DNA of 64,000 nucleotides from the NCBI GenBank assembly GCA_017654935.2, contig CM065687.1, positions 17,176,740 through 17,240,739 of the forward strand, in the 5' to 3' direction. A model generated the notes under the pieces. It was not told the origin of the DNA, searched no databases, and worked only from the letters and a program-made list of their open reading frames with translations. Each line of letters begins with the position of its first letter. Positions within the stretch are counted from its first letter, which is position 1. The position numbers and the translations under genes were made by a program. Positions 1 to 11,206 of the stretch are shown here, piece after piece. This stretch comes from Phymorhynchus buccinoides (Eukaryota > Mollusca > Gastropoda > Neogastropoda > Raphitomidae).

Positions 1-294
1 AAAAACAAGTGTATTGTTTTACTTTTTAAAGATCTGATTGCCGCTTCCCTTTCGAAAATAAATTGTATGGTAATGGACGATTCCGTCTTTTTGAAATTGC
101 TAATGCACATTTTCCCCACGAGTATGATGATTAGATTGACATATTTATAATGTTCTTGAAGGTGTTCAGAATCTGAGACTCCAAACAGTACATCTGTGGC
201 AGATAATTGTAGTTTTGTAACTTTTATTGAATAAATAAAGTTCTCAACAACTACCCGGAGTCTTTGGGTAACTGGACAGCCGTAGAAACAATCG
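1..294. other. No gene recognised
   Basis: AT-rich sequence with no open frame of note, no splice-bounded exon and no repeat that recurs elsewhere in the window. It could be intergenic or intronic. Confidence 0.5.
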
Positions 295-367
295 AGGGGT
301 AATTGCCTAAACGTGTTATCACCCTTCTTTATTCCTCTTGTGATAACACATTTAGGCAACAACCCCT
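295..367. repeat. Short hairpin (inverted repeat)
   Basis: Two arms of about 28-31 bp are near-perfect reverse complements. The left arm reads AGGGGTAATTGCCTAAACG and the right arm ends TTTAGGCAACAACCCCT, with a loop of about 13 bp. This looks like a small foldback element or the fused ends of one. No coding capacity. Confidence 0.75.
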
Positions 368-400
368 GGAAATGTTCTATGTAGTCCGCTGTGTTAGGGC

Positions 401-463
401 AGTAAGAGCATCGTCACAATCGCATCGCATTGACAGAGAATCGTATGTGGTGTAGCAGGCCCT
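401..463. repeat. Fragment of the GGCCTGCTACAC inverted-repeat element family
   Basis: The stretch with TCGTCACAATCGCATCGC and ending GTGTAGCAGGCC matches the right terminal inverted repeat of the element at 36718-36926. Only one end is present here, so it is a truncated or solo end. Confidence 0.65.
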
Positions 464-539
464 TATGACAGTATATGGAAGTTTAAATTATCAGTATAAT
501 AATGCCCTCCTCAGTTGTAACTTACGGGAACAGTGAAAT

Positions 540-3330
540 GCGCCTCCATCTCTACATGTCCCCTTCCTTCTGTCCCCGTCTCTATGTGTCCCCGTCTCTA
601 AAATGTTCCCAGCTCTATATGTCCCGTCTCTATGTGTCCCCGTCTCTAAAATGTTCCCAGCTCTATATGTCCCGTCTCTATGTGTCCCCGTCTCTATATG
701 TCCCCCAGTCTCTATATGTTCCCGTCTCTATGAGTCCCCGTCTCTAAAATGTTCCCAGCTCTATATGTCCCGTCTCTATGTGTCCCTGTCTCTATATGTC
801 CCCGCTCTCTATGTCCCGTCTCTATATGTCCCGTCTCTATATGTCCCCCGTCCTCTATGTGTCCCCGTCTCTATCTATGTGTCCCCGTCTCTATCTATAT
901 GTCCCCGTCTCTATGTGTCCCCGTCTCTAAAATGTTCCCGTCTCTATATGTCCCGTCTCTATGTGTCCCCGTCTCTATAAATGTCCCCGTCTCTATATGT
1001 CCCCGTCTCTATGTGTCCACGTCTCTAAAATGTTCCCAGCTCGATATGTCCCGTCTCTATGTGTCCCCGTCTCTAAAATGTTCCTCGTCTTTATATGTCC
1101 CGTCTCTATGTGTCCCCGTCTTTATAAAATGTTCCCCGTCTCTATATGTCCCCGTCTCTATGTGTCCCCGTCTCTAAAATGTTCCCATCTCTATATGTCC
1201 CGTCTCTATGTGTTTCCCGTCTCTAAAATGTCCCCGTCTCTATGTGTCACCGTCTCTATGTGTCCCCGTCTCTAAAATGTTCCCAGCTCTATATGTCCCG
1301 TCTCTATGTGTCCCCGTCTCTAAAATGTTCCCAGCTCTATATGTCCCGTCTCTATATGTCCCGTCTCTATGTGTCCCCGTCTCTAAAATGTTCCCGTCTC
1401 TATATGACCCCGTCTCTATGTGTCCCCGTCTCTAAAATGTTCCCAGCTCTATATGTCCCGTCTCTATGTGTCCCCGTCTCTAAAAAATGTCCCCAGCTCT
1501 ATATGTCCCGTCTCTATGTGTCCACGTCTCTAAAATGTGTCCCCAGCTCTATATGTCCCGTCTCTATGTGTCCCCGTCTCTAAAATGTCCCCAGCTCTAT
1601 ATGTCCCGTCTCTATGTGTCCACGTCTCTCTATGTGTCCCCAGCTCTATATGTCCCGTCTCTCTCTATGTGTCCCCGTCTCTAAAATGTCCCCAGCTCTA
1701 TATGTCCCGTCTCTATGTGTCCACGTCTCTATCTATGTGACCCCAGCTCTATATGTCCCCGTCTCTAGCTCTATGTGTCCCCGTCTCTATGTGTTCCCTT
1801 CTCTATATGTCCCGTCTCTATGTGTCCCCGTCTCTAAATATGTCCCCGTCTCTATATGTCCCCTGTCTCTATGTGTCCCCGTCTCTATGTGTGTCCCGTC
1901 TCTATGTGTCCCCTGTCTCTATGTGTCCCCGTCTCTATGTGTCCCCGTCTCTATGTGTCCCCGTATCTAAATGTCCCGTCTCTATGTGTCCCCTTCTCTC
2001 TATGTTCCCGTCTCTATATGTCCCGTCTCTATATGTCCCGTCTCTATGTGTCCCCGTCTCTATATGTCCCGTCTCTATATGTCCCCGTCTCTATGTGTCC
2101 CCGTCTCTATATGTCCCCGTCTCTATATGTCCCCGTCTCTATGTGTCCCCGTCTCTAAAATGTTCCAAGCTCTATATGTCCCGTCTCCATGTGTCCCCCG
2201 TCTCTACATGTCCCCATCTCTATGTGTCCCGTCTCTATATGTCCCGCGTCTCTAAAATGTTCACAGTTCGATATGTCCCATCTCTAAGCTCTATGTGTCC
2301 CCGTCTCTATAATGTCCCAGTCTCTATAATGTCCCGTCTCTATGTGTCCCCGTCTCTAAAATGTCCCCGTCTCTATATGTCCCGTCTCTATGTGTCCCCG
2401 TCTCTAATGTGTCCCCGTCTCTATATGTGTCCCCGTCTCTATGTGTCCCCGTCTCTAAAATGTTCCCAGCTCTATATGTCCCGTCTCTATGTGTCCCCCG
2501 TCTCTAAAATGTTTCCCAGCTCTATATGTCCCCGTCTCTATGTGTCCCCGTCTCTAAAATGTTCCCAGCTCTATATGTCCCCGTCTCTATGTGTCCCCGT
2601 CTCTAAAATGTTCCCAGCTCTATATGTCCCGTCTCTATAAATGTGTCCCGTCTCTATGTGTCCCCGTCTCTAAAATGTTCCCAGCTCTATATGTCCCGTC
2701 TCTATATGTCCCCGTCTCTATGTGTCCCCGTCTCTATGTGTCCCGTCTCTATGTGTCCCCGTCTCTAAAATGTTCCTAGCTCTATATGTCCCGTCTCTAT
2801 GTGTCCCCGTCTCTAAAATGTTCCCAGTCTCTATGTGTCCCCGTCTCTATGTGTCCCCGTCTCTAAATGTCCCAGTCTCTATGTGTCCCGTCTCTATGTG
2901 TCCCCGTCTCTAAAATGTTCCCCGTCTCTATATGTCCCGTCTCTATGTGTCCCCCGTCTCTAAAATGTTCCCAGCTCTATATGTCCCGTCTCTATATGTC
3001 CCCGTCTCTAAAATGTTCCCAGCTCTATTTGTCCGGTCTCTATGTGTCCCCGTCTCTAAAATGTTCCTAGCTCTATATGTCCCGTCTCTATGTGTCCCCG
3101 TCTCTAAAATGTTCCCAGCTCGATATGTCCCGTCTCTATGTGTCCCCGTCTCTAAAATGTTTCCAGCTCTATATGTCCCGTCTCTATGTGTCCCCGTCTC
3201 TAAAATGTTCCCAGCTCTATTTGTCCCGTCTCTATGTGTCCCCGTCTCTAAAATGTTCCCAGCTCGATATGTCCCGTCTCTATGTGTCCCCGTCTCTAAA
3301 ATGTTCCCAGCTCGATATGTGTTCTCTGTG
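540..3330. repeat. Minisatellite array A (16-bp core, 48-bp higher-order unit)
   Basis: About 2.8 kb of degenerate tandem repeat. The basic unit is about 16 bp (GTCTCTATGTGTCCCC and variants such as GTCTCTAAAATGTTCCC and AGCTCTATATGTCCC). Three variants often combine into a 48-bp higher-order unit, clearest at 2440-3320. Indels shift the phase repeatedly. Open frames through the array encode only Leu/Tyr/Val/Ser/Pro repeats and change frame with each indel, so I do not regard them as genes. The core is the reverse complement of the core of the neighbouring array B. Confidence 0.95.
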
Positions 3331-3479
3331 TTCTCGTATCTGTGTATCCTTGCGGATTAGTACAAAGGATTCGGTTAAGGATATGATCAGGGGTTAAGCT
3401 TAGTGTTATGGTTAGGGTTAAGATAAGGTAAGGGTTGGGATAAAGAAAGAGACAGAGAATATAAGACGGGGTCACATGT
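3331..3479. other. Spacer between two opposed minisatellites, with telomere-like motif
   Basis: This is the switch point between array A and array B. It contains a G/T-rich stretch around 3405-3440 including GGTTAGGGTTAAG and GGTAAGGGTTGGG, which resembles one to two degenerate copies of the metazoan telomere hexamer. No coding signal. The telomere reading is inference from a very short match. Confidence 0.5.
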
Positions 3480-6400
3480 CCCCCACCCCGATCCATAGAG
3501 ACAGGGAAACACAGAGACCGGATACACATAGAGACAGGGACACACAGAGACTGCACACATAGAGACAGTGACACACAGAGACCGCACACATAGAGACAGG
3601 GACACACAGAGACCGCACACATAGAGACAGGGACACACAGAAACCGCACACATAGAGACAGGGACACACATAGACCGCACACATATACATGGACACACAG
3701 AGATCGCACACATAGAGTCAGGGACACACAGAGACTGCACACATAGAGACAGTGACACATAGAGACAGTGACACATAGAGACAGTGACACATAGAGACAG
3801 TGACACATAGAGACAGTGACACATAGAGACAGGGACACACAGAGACTTCACACATAGACAGGGACACAGAGACCGCACACATAGACATGGACACACAGGA
3901 ACACACATATAGACAGGGACACACAGAGACCGCACACATAGAGACAGGGACACACAGAGACCGCACACATAGAGTCAGGGACACACAGAGACCGCACACA
4001 TAGAGACAGGGACACACAGAGACCGCACACATAGAGACAGGGACACACAGAGACCGCACACATAGACATGGACACACAGAGACCGCACACATAGAGTCAG
4101 GGACACACAGAGACCGCATACATACAGACAGGGACACACCTAGAGACAGGGACACACAGATACTGCACACATAGAGACAGGGACACACAGAGACTGCACA
4201 CATAGAGACAGGGACACACAGAGACCGCACATATAGAGACAGGGACACATAGAGACAGGGACACACAGAGACTGCACACATAGAGACAGGGACACACATA
4301 GAGACAGGGACACACATAGAGACAGGGACACACAGAGACTGCACACATAGAGACAGGGACACATAGAGACCGGACACATATAGCCAGGGACACACAGAGC
4401 CCACACACATAGAGACATGGACACACATAGAGACAGGGACACACAGAAACCACACAGAGAGACAGGGACACACATAGAGACAGGGACACACATAGAGACA
4501 GGGACACACAGAGCCCACACACATAGAAACAGGGACACACAGAGCCCACACACATAGAGACAGGGACACACAGAGCTCACACACATAGGGACAGGGACAC
4601 ACAGAGCCCACACACATAGAGACAGGGACACACATAGCTCACACACATAGAGACAGGGACACCCAGAAACCGCACACCTAGAGACAGGGACACACAGAGC
4701 TCACACACATAGGGACAGGGACACACAGAGCTCACACACATAGGGACAGGGACACACAGAGCTCACACACATAGAGACAGGGACACACAGAGCTCACACA
4801 CATAGAGACAGGGACACACAGAGCCCACACACATAGAGACAGGGACACACAGAGCTCACACACATAGGGACAGGGACACACAGAGCCCACACACATAGAG
4901 ACAGGGACACACAGAGCTCACACACATAGAGACAGGGACACCCAGAAACCGCACACCTAGAGACAGGGACACACAGAGCTCACACACATAGGGACAGGGA
5001 CACACAGAGCTCACACACATAGGGACAGGGACACACAGAGCTCACACACATAGAGACAGGGACACACAGAGATCACACACATAGAGACAGGGACACACAG
5101 AGCTCACACACATAGAGTCAGGGACACACAGAGCTCACACACATAGAGTCAGGGACACACAGAGCTCACACACATAGAGACAGGGACACACAGAGCCCAC
5201 ACACATAGAGACAGGGACACACAGAGCCCACACACATAGAGTCAGGGACACACATAGCCCACACACATTTAGACAGGGACACACAGAGCCCACACACATA
5301 GAGTCAGGGACACACAGAGCCCACACACATAGAGTCAGGGACACACAGAGCCCACACACATAGAGACAGGGACACACAGAGACCCACACACATAGAGACA
5401 GGGACACACAGAGCCCACACACATAGAAACAGTGACACATAGAGACAGTGACACATAGAGACAGGGACACACAGAGACTGCACACATAGACAGGGACACA
5501 CAGAGACCGCACACATAGACATGGACACACAGGAACACACATATAGACAGGGACACACAGAGACCGCACACATAGAGACAGGGACACACAGAGACCGCAC
5601 ACATAGAGTCAGGGACACACAGAGACCGCACACATAGAGACAGGGACACACAGAGACCGCACACATAGACATGGACACACAGAGACCGCACACATAGAGT
5701 CAGGGACACACAGAGACCGCATACATACAGACAGGGACACACCTAGAGACAGGGACACACAGATACTGCACACATAGAGACAGGGACACACAGAGACGGG
5801 GACACATAGAGACAGGGACACACAGAGACAGGCACATATAGAGACAGGGACACATAGAGACAGGGACACATAGAGACAGGGACACACAGAGACAGGCACA
5901 CATAGAGACAGGGACACACATAGAGACAGGGACACACATAGAGACAGGGACACACATAGAGACAGGGACACACAGAGACTGCACACATAGAGACAGGGAC
6001 ACATAGAGACGGACACATATAGCCAGGGACACACAGAGCCCACACACATAGAGACATGGACACACATAGAGACAGGGACACACAGAGCCACACAGAGAGA
6101 CAGGGACACACATAGAGACAGGGACACACATAGAGACAGGGACACACAGAGCCCACACACATAGAGACAGGGACACACAGAGCCCACACACATAGAGACA
6201 GGGGACACACAGAGCTCAACACACATAGAGACAGGGACACACAGAGCCCACACACATAGAGACAGGGACACACAGAGCTCACACACATAGGGACAGGGAC
6301 ACACAGAGCCCACACACATAGAGACAGGGACACACAGAGCTCACACACATAGAGACAGGGACACCCAGAAACCGCACACCTAGAGACAGGGACACACAGA

Positions 6401-7107
6401 GCTCACACACATAGGGACAGGGACACACAGAGCTCACACACATAGGGACAGGGACACACAGAGCTCACACACATAGAGACAGGGACACACAGAGCTCACA
6501 CACATAGAGACAGGGACACACAGAGCCCACACACATAGAGACAGGGACACACAGAACTCACACACATAGGGACAGGGGACACACAGAGCCCACACACATA
6601 GAGACAGGGACACACAGAGCTCACACACATAGAGACAGGGACACCCAGAAACCGCACACCTAGAGACAGGGACACACAGAGCTCACACACATAGGGACAG
6701 GGACACACAGAGCTCACACACATAGGGACAGGGACACACAGAGCTCACACACATAGAGACAGGGACACACAGAGCTCACACACATAGAGACAGGAACACA
6801 CAGAGCTCACAACCATAGAGTCAGGGACACACAGAGCTCACACACATAGAGTCAGGGACACACAGAGCTCACACACATAGAGACAGGGACACACAGAGCC
6901 CACACACATAGAGTCAGGGACACACAGAGCCCACACACATAGAGACAGGGACACACAGAGCCCACACACATAGAGTCAGGGACACACAGAGCCCACACAC
7001 ATAGAGTCAGGGACACACAGAGCCCACACACATAGAGACAGGGACACACAGAGCCCACACACATAGAGACAGGGACACACAGAGCCCCACACATAGAGTC
7101 AGGGACA
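3480..7107. repeat. Minisatellite array B (31-bp and 16-bp units)
   Basis: About 3.6 kb of tandem repeat. The main unit is about 31 bp, containing GGGACACACAGAG, then ACCGCACACATAGAGACA or CTCACACACATAGAGACA. A 16-bp subunit GGGACACATAGAGACA is seen alone at 3745-3830. Variants include a block with ACCCAGAAACCGCACACC at about 4660, 4930, 6360 and 6640. The section from about 3841 recurs from about 5475 with the same order of variants, so a block of roughly 1.63 kb has been duplicated. The long minus-strand open frames are repeat artefacts rich in Cys/Val/Ser/Leu. Confidence 0.95.
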
Positions 7108-7127
7108 CATATGTTCGTATATGTTTT

Positions 7128-7290
7128 TGTCCTTTGCCAATCTACATTCGTTCGTGTATGTTTCTTTGATTTACTTTTGATGATATCTCCCGAACCACTT
7201 GACAGAATCGCTTCAAATTGTGTGTGGTTGTGTGTCACCATGAGAGGAAGGCATCCGCGCATATGCATTATCGCGGTCCTGACCTTGACC
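7128..7290 (-). repeat. Fragment of the AAGGTCA-rich dispersed repeat, inverted
   Basis: Read on the minus strand, this matches the ends of units at 14831-19270. It has CAAGGTCAAGGTCAGGACC, then GCGCGGATGCCTTCCTCTC, then AAGCGATTCTGTCAAGTGG, then a GGGAGATATC segment. It is a truncated copy in the opposite orientation to the large array. Noncoding. Confidence 0.8.
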
Positions 7291-7310
7291 TTGTTAATAT
7301 ATATTCTTTA

Positions 7311-7385
7311 GTAACAACTGTAAAACGGTTAGAACTTTGATGAATAAGCGCTATACAAATGTACATAATAAATAAATAAATAGAT
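7311..7385 (+). repeat. LINE/SINE 3' end with A-rich (AATA)n tail
   Basis: The sequence AACTGTAAAACGGTTAGAAC, followed by AAGCGCTATACAAATGTAC and then AATAAATAAATAGATAAATA, is the form commonly seen at 3' ends of CR1/L2-like LINEs and the SINEs that borrow their tails. Only the tail is present. The family is not determined. Confidence 0.6.
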
Positions 7386-7848
7386 AAATAAATAAGTATT
7401 TGTGAAGCATGATTCTTGTGAAATCCTACTGTCTAACTGGATCTGATGAAATCCTACTGCTTTTGTTCACTATGCTCGTATTACCCCGCGCACGGATGTG
7501 GTGAAATTAGGCCTGCTACAATCTGTTCTGTTGTATAACAAATGGTATGAGATTCTTGTACGGGGTCTACATCAGTATTGACGACTTTCCTGACCTTTCA
7601 CCTGTATGCTTGAAACTTCCGGTTTTACGAAGGCATCTGTGAACTGTGACATTGGTTGCAGGTCAACTCGTTCTTGTACCAACTCGTCCCTCTCCCCCAT
7701 CTCTCTTGTCTATTTGTTTGACTGTCTGTCGGGGACGAGTTGGCGAAGGGACGATTTGACCGGTCACCTTTTTTGTATTGAGTCATGCTAACCACGTGTG
7801 TCCTCGAGCTGTCGACCTTTTTTGTTTTTTGTTGTTTGAGTGATTATT
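7386..7848. other. No gene recognised
   Basis: A 61-codon open frame at 7606-7791 has no recognisable domain and no supporting splice context. Possibly intron or upstream flank of the lectin gene. Confidence 0.4.
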
Positions 7849-7939
7849 TTAACCCTTTCGCCCTAATTTCATGCCTGTCAGTAGCATGGGTGCTAAACCA
7901 TTGTGGTGCATACATGCGACATTGGCGGTGAAAGGGTTA
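7849..7939. mobile_element. Short copy of TTAA-flanked miniature element (CCCTTTCRCCGCC family)
   Basis: It begins TTAACCCTTTCGCC and ends GGCGGTGAAAGGGTTA. The interior matches the 3' part of the longer copies (GCTAAACCATTGTGGTGC). About 90 bp, so internally deleted relative to the roughly 245-bp copies at 59376 and 63072. The TTAA target and CCC...GGG ends fit piggyBac-type miniature elements. That class assignment is inference. Confidence 0.75.
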
Positions 7940-8617
7940 TTTGGAACGGAAGTGGGAAGCATATTCTTAATTTTTGTAACACTAATGGCAGCCACCATAC
8001 GGCGTCCCAGGAAATCCGTGAATAGTGAACGAAAATAGTAGAGTAAGGGCCCCAAATGCCCGGAAGCAAAATAAATATGTCAAAAGCTTCAAAATACATA
8101 ATGCGACACAAATCGCAAAGGCTACATTGAATAGAGAATACAGTTTTCTCTATTCCTGCTAATTTTGGTATCATAATCTCCCAAGAAACAAAACCATATT
8201 CGACTTTAAAAAACAACCCAAAAAACCTGTTCGACATTAGGCCCACTGGGGTCCAAAGTCTGGACAGTGACACCTACCCCTGGGAAGCTTAAAATTAAAG
8301 TAAATCAACGACTAGATGATATCACAACCAGAAAAACTAAGAAATGAAGAACACATTCAACGCACTGTCATAATTTTGTTTAGAAAAGCATTCTTATTCT
8401 TTCCAAACAAAATCTTCAAAATAGAATCAAAATTTACATTACCCCCCCCCCCCCCCCCCCCAAAAAGCACCCAACTACTGTCCGGATGTAAGGACCCATC
8501 CGACATGTGGGTCCCTTTCTCTAGAGTTATTTTAAGACGGTAGCGTAAAAATGAATTTTTATTTTAATGCCTTTTCACATGAATAGGGATTTTAGACAAG
8601 ATGCAAAAATGGAACCA

Positions 8618-8621
<4 letters not shown>
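7940..8621. other. No gene recognised; poly-C run near 8442-8460
   Basis: Mostly unique AT-rich sequence with a homopolymeric C tract of about 19 bp. Open frames are short and lack domains. Confidence 0.4.

Positions 8622-8656
<35 letters not shown>
8622..8656. repeat. (CA)n microsatellite
   Basis: About 35 bp of uninterrupted CA dinucleotides. Confidence 0.95.
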
Positions 8657-8658
<2 letters not shown>

Positions 8659-9156
8659 TACAACACACAAAGCAAAACATCTACAGTAAGCTTCCAGTAG
8701 GCGTGGACAGCACTAATTTAGCAATGAAAGCAAAGTCAATTTCTGCGTCACTTAAGATAACATTGGTATTATTATTCTTATTAAAAAAAAGTCCATATTG
8801 AACATTCGGTATTTAGAGAGCAACATTGGGCATTCTAACAGTAAATGATGAATTGATAATCTCTGGGTGCACAGACAATTATTTTTTTATGTATTTAGTT
8901 TTCCATGAATTTAGACGTATCTTGTACACTAAACTAACGATGGATCTGCTATGCATCAAAATATTAGGTCTAAAGTCAGATGGATTGATGCAAATGGATT
9001 TTTCCAACAAAGAGTAAATTTCATGTGTTGACTATGCCAAGTTCTCATCTAAAAATGTGTTATTGTTATTGAAGGCTCCTCTTTTAGCAGCTCTATCAGC
9101 AACCTCATTCCAAAAGAGCCGACAATGAGATAACATTTGTGTGTGTTTCCCCCCAG
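8657..9156. other. Probable intron upstream of the Cys-rich lectin exon
   Basis: No recognisable domain. It ends in a pyrimidine-rich tract and AG (TTTCCCCCCAG) at 9156, a good 3' splice site for the exon at 9157. Confidence 0.5.
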
Positions 9157-9237
9157 GTATCCCGGCTGGTGTCTCTGGGTGTGGGGACGACGATGATCTG
9201 TGTGCGAGTTCTGCCTCCTGCGACAGTGGTTTATGCA
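9157..9237 (+). CDS. Short Cys-rich exon of the C-type lectin-like gene
   Basis: An 81-bp candidate exon bounded by a polypyrimidine tract plus CAG on the left and GTAAGT on the right. In the open frame it encodes 27 residues, beginning IPAGVSGC after a split first codon. It has an acidic DDDD stretch and four cysteines spaced C-x6-C-x5-C-x4-C. Both borders are phase 1, so the exon is symmetric. Its last base A joins the TT at 14496 to form an Ile codon and continues in frame into the lectin-domain exon. Small Cys-rich modules commonly precede lectin domains in secreted invertebrate lectins, which makes this a plausible partner. The borders and phase are seen directly. Membership of the same transcript is inferred. 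Confidence 0.6.
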
Positions 9238-9284
9238 GTAAGTGGATGGAATACGGATGGATTAACGTCACAGACACTGTCTCT

Positions 9285-9305
9285 CACTTTCTCTCTTCCT
9301 CTCTG

Positions 9306-9403
<98 letters not shown>

Positions 9404-9476
9404 TCACACGCACGCATGCATGCACGCACACGCACGCACGCACACGCACGCACGCACGCACGCACGCACGCACACG

Positions 9477-9545
<69 letters not shown>

Positions 9546-9562
9546 CACACACACACACACAG
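9285..9562. repeat. Composite (TC)n-(CGCA)n-(CA)n microsatellite
   Basis: CT/TC dinucleotides cover about 9300-9398, then CACG/CATG mixed repeats, then CA dinucleotides to 9562. Open frames on both strands through this tract are low-complexity artefacts. Confidence 0.95.
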
Positions 9563-9611
9563 AAGACCAATATATATGAACATCAAAGCACACACAGACT
9601 ACACAGAGTCT

Positions 9612-9890
9612 ATAATGGCGATTCCAAATATTGGATACCAATGAAGGTCAACGTCAAGGACGTACACTTTGGAGGTGTTGACCTTGAAAACCTTAATTTC
9701 ATCGTGAGGCCTACCTTTCACATCGTTGGACTTACAATGTTCAAACTTGGTAAGGTGGTGCACTGGTTAATGGTGACTCTGAATATTGGGTACTAATGGA
9801 AGTCAATGTGAATTCAATGACGTAGAACTCGGAGGTGTCAAAGTGCTGTTTTGGTCGTATCTTTCACATTGTAGCTATTACATGCTTGTT
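9612..9890. repeat. Two diverged tandem copies of a ~156-bp repeat
   Basis: ATAATGGCGATTCCAAATATTGG near 9612 and TTAATGGTGACTCTGAATATTGG near 9768 start two related units. Each then carries GGAGGTGTTGACC or GGAGGTGTCAAAG and a segment for cytosine-rich TTTCACAT. Noncoding dispersed repeat. Confidence 0.65.
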
Positions 9891-10345
9891 GAAAAGAAAC
9901 TCTATGGAGAGCGGACAACAGAGGGTCTTCGGAGTGACTCTTGGTCACGGTTTGCCGCCTCCGGCAGATTAGAACGTTGCTTGTGGGGCTGCTGCTAGCA
10001 TTGGTTTTTCTTTGACAGCGCGTACGTACTGCGTGGGCGATCTCCTTGAGAACTTGGTTTTGCCTCCATGTGTATCTCCCGTGGGTTAGTTCCACTCTGC
10101 ATGAGCTGAGAACGTTCTCTACAGTCTGTCTGCCTTGGCAGAGCGGGCACTTGGAGGGCAGAAGGTCATGCATATATCTGATGATGAAGCTGATTCTAAG
10201 GGGAGCCATCTACCGTATGTCAGGCCAGGTGATACTTCTTTTGGAGTACATTTTCCCATGTAGTCCATTGCCCTTGCTGGCCTTGTTGGACCGCTTTCTG
10301 GACTCTGTGGGCATCTTCCCGATTTGTCATTCCTTGAATGACCAG
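9838..10345 (-). pseudogene. LINE reverse transcriptase C-terminal fragment
   Basis: On the minus strand a 123-residue frame contains FIIRYMHDLLPS and then a zinc-ribbon-like CPLCQGRQTVENVLSSC, followed by GRYTWRQNQVLK. This is the pattern seen in the C-terminal tails of many non-LTR retrotransposon proteins in molluscs and fish. The upstream part (a segment around MGKCTPKE) lies in another frame, so there is at least one frameshift. The fragment is 5' truncated and stops at the 58-bp array. The LINE clade is not determined. It cannot make a working enzyme. Confidence 0.7.
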
Positions 10346-10360
10346 GTCTCTCTTTTCTTT

Positions 10361-11206
10361 CCCTTTGGCTTTTGAGCACCACTTCATTTCTGTTGCTCAT
10401 AGGCCAAGCCTGTTCCTTCCTTTTGGTTTTTGACCACCACTTCATTTCTGTTGCTCATAGGCCAAGCCTGTTCCCTCCTTTTGGCTTTTGACCACCACTT
10501 CATTTCTGTTGCTCATAGGCCAAGCCTGTTCCTTCCTTTTGGTTTTTGACCACCACTTCATTTATGTTGCTCATAGGCCAAGCCTGTTCCTTCCTTTTGG
10601 CTTTTGACCACCACTTCATTTATGTTGCTCATAGGCCAAGCCTGTTCCTTCCTTTTGGTTTTTGACCACCACTTAATTTCTGTTGCTCATAGGCCAAGCC
10701 TGTTCCCTCCTTTTGGTTTTTGACCACCACTTCATTTATGTTGCTCATAGGCCAAGCCTGTTCCTTCCTTTTGGTTTTTGACCACCACTTCATTTCTGTT
10801 GCTCATAGGCCAAGCCTGTTCCTTCCTTTTGGTTTTTGACCACCACTTAATTTCTGTTGCTCATAGGCCAAGCCTGTTCCCTCCTTTTGGCTTTTGACCA
10901 CCACTTCATTTCTGTTGCTCATAGGCCAAGCCTGTTCCTTCCTTTTGGCTTTTGAGCACCACTTCATTTATGTTGCTCATGGGCCAAGCCTGTTCCCTCC
11001 TTTTGGCTTTTGACCACCACTTCATTTCTGTTGCTCATAGGCCAAGCCTGTTCCCTCCTTTTGGCTTTTGACCACCACTTCATTTATGTTGCTCATAGGC
11101 CAAGCCTGTTCCCTCCTTTTGGCTTTTGACCACCACTTCCTTTATGTTGCTCATAGGCCAAGCCTGTTCCTTCCTTTTGGCTTTTGGCCACCACTTCATT
11201 TCTGTT
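10361..11206. repeat. 58-bp tandem array, ~14.5 copies
   Basis: The unit contains CACCACTTCATTTCTGTTGC, TCATAGGCCAAGCCTGTTCC and TTCCTTTTGGTTTTTGAC, with period 58 bp. Copies differ only at a few sites: CTTTTGAC or TTTTTGAC, TTTCTG or TTTATG, and TTCC or CTCC. Since 58 is not a multiple of three, no single frame reads through it as a protein repeat. It abuts the 5' break of the LINE fragment at 9838-10345 and may have grown from that element. Confidence 0.95.

Noticed and set aside
3480..7107. A CRISPR-like regular array
   Set aside because: The units are directly adjacent tandem repeats with no unique spacers, and the sequence is animal DNA.
502..7268. Many long open frames with Leu/Cys/Val/Ser repeats
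   Set aside because: They are translations of the minisatellites in every phase, change frame at each indel and have no start context or splice sites.
8442..8460. Poly-C and poly-G runs (also 22431, 50337, 56138) as functional G-quadruplex sites
   Set aside because: Homopolymers of this kind are common slippage products and may be miscounted. Nothing nearby suggests a regulated gene.
9139..9579. Alternative frame through the Cys-rich exon (starting MCVSPQ)
   Set aside because: It reads through the splice donor into a CT/CA microsatellite. The frame with four cysteines fits the phase of the next exon.
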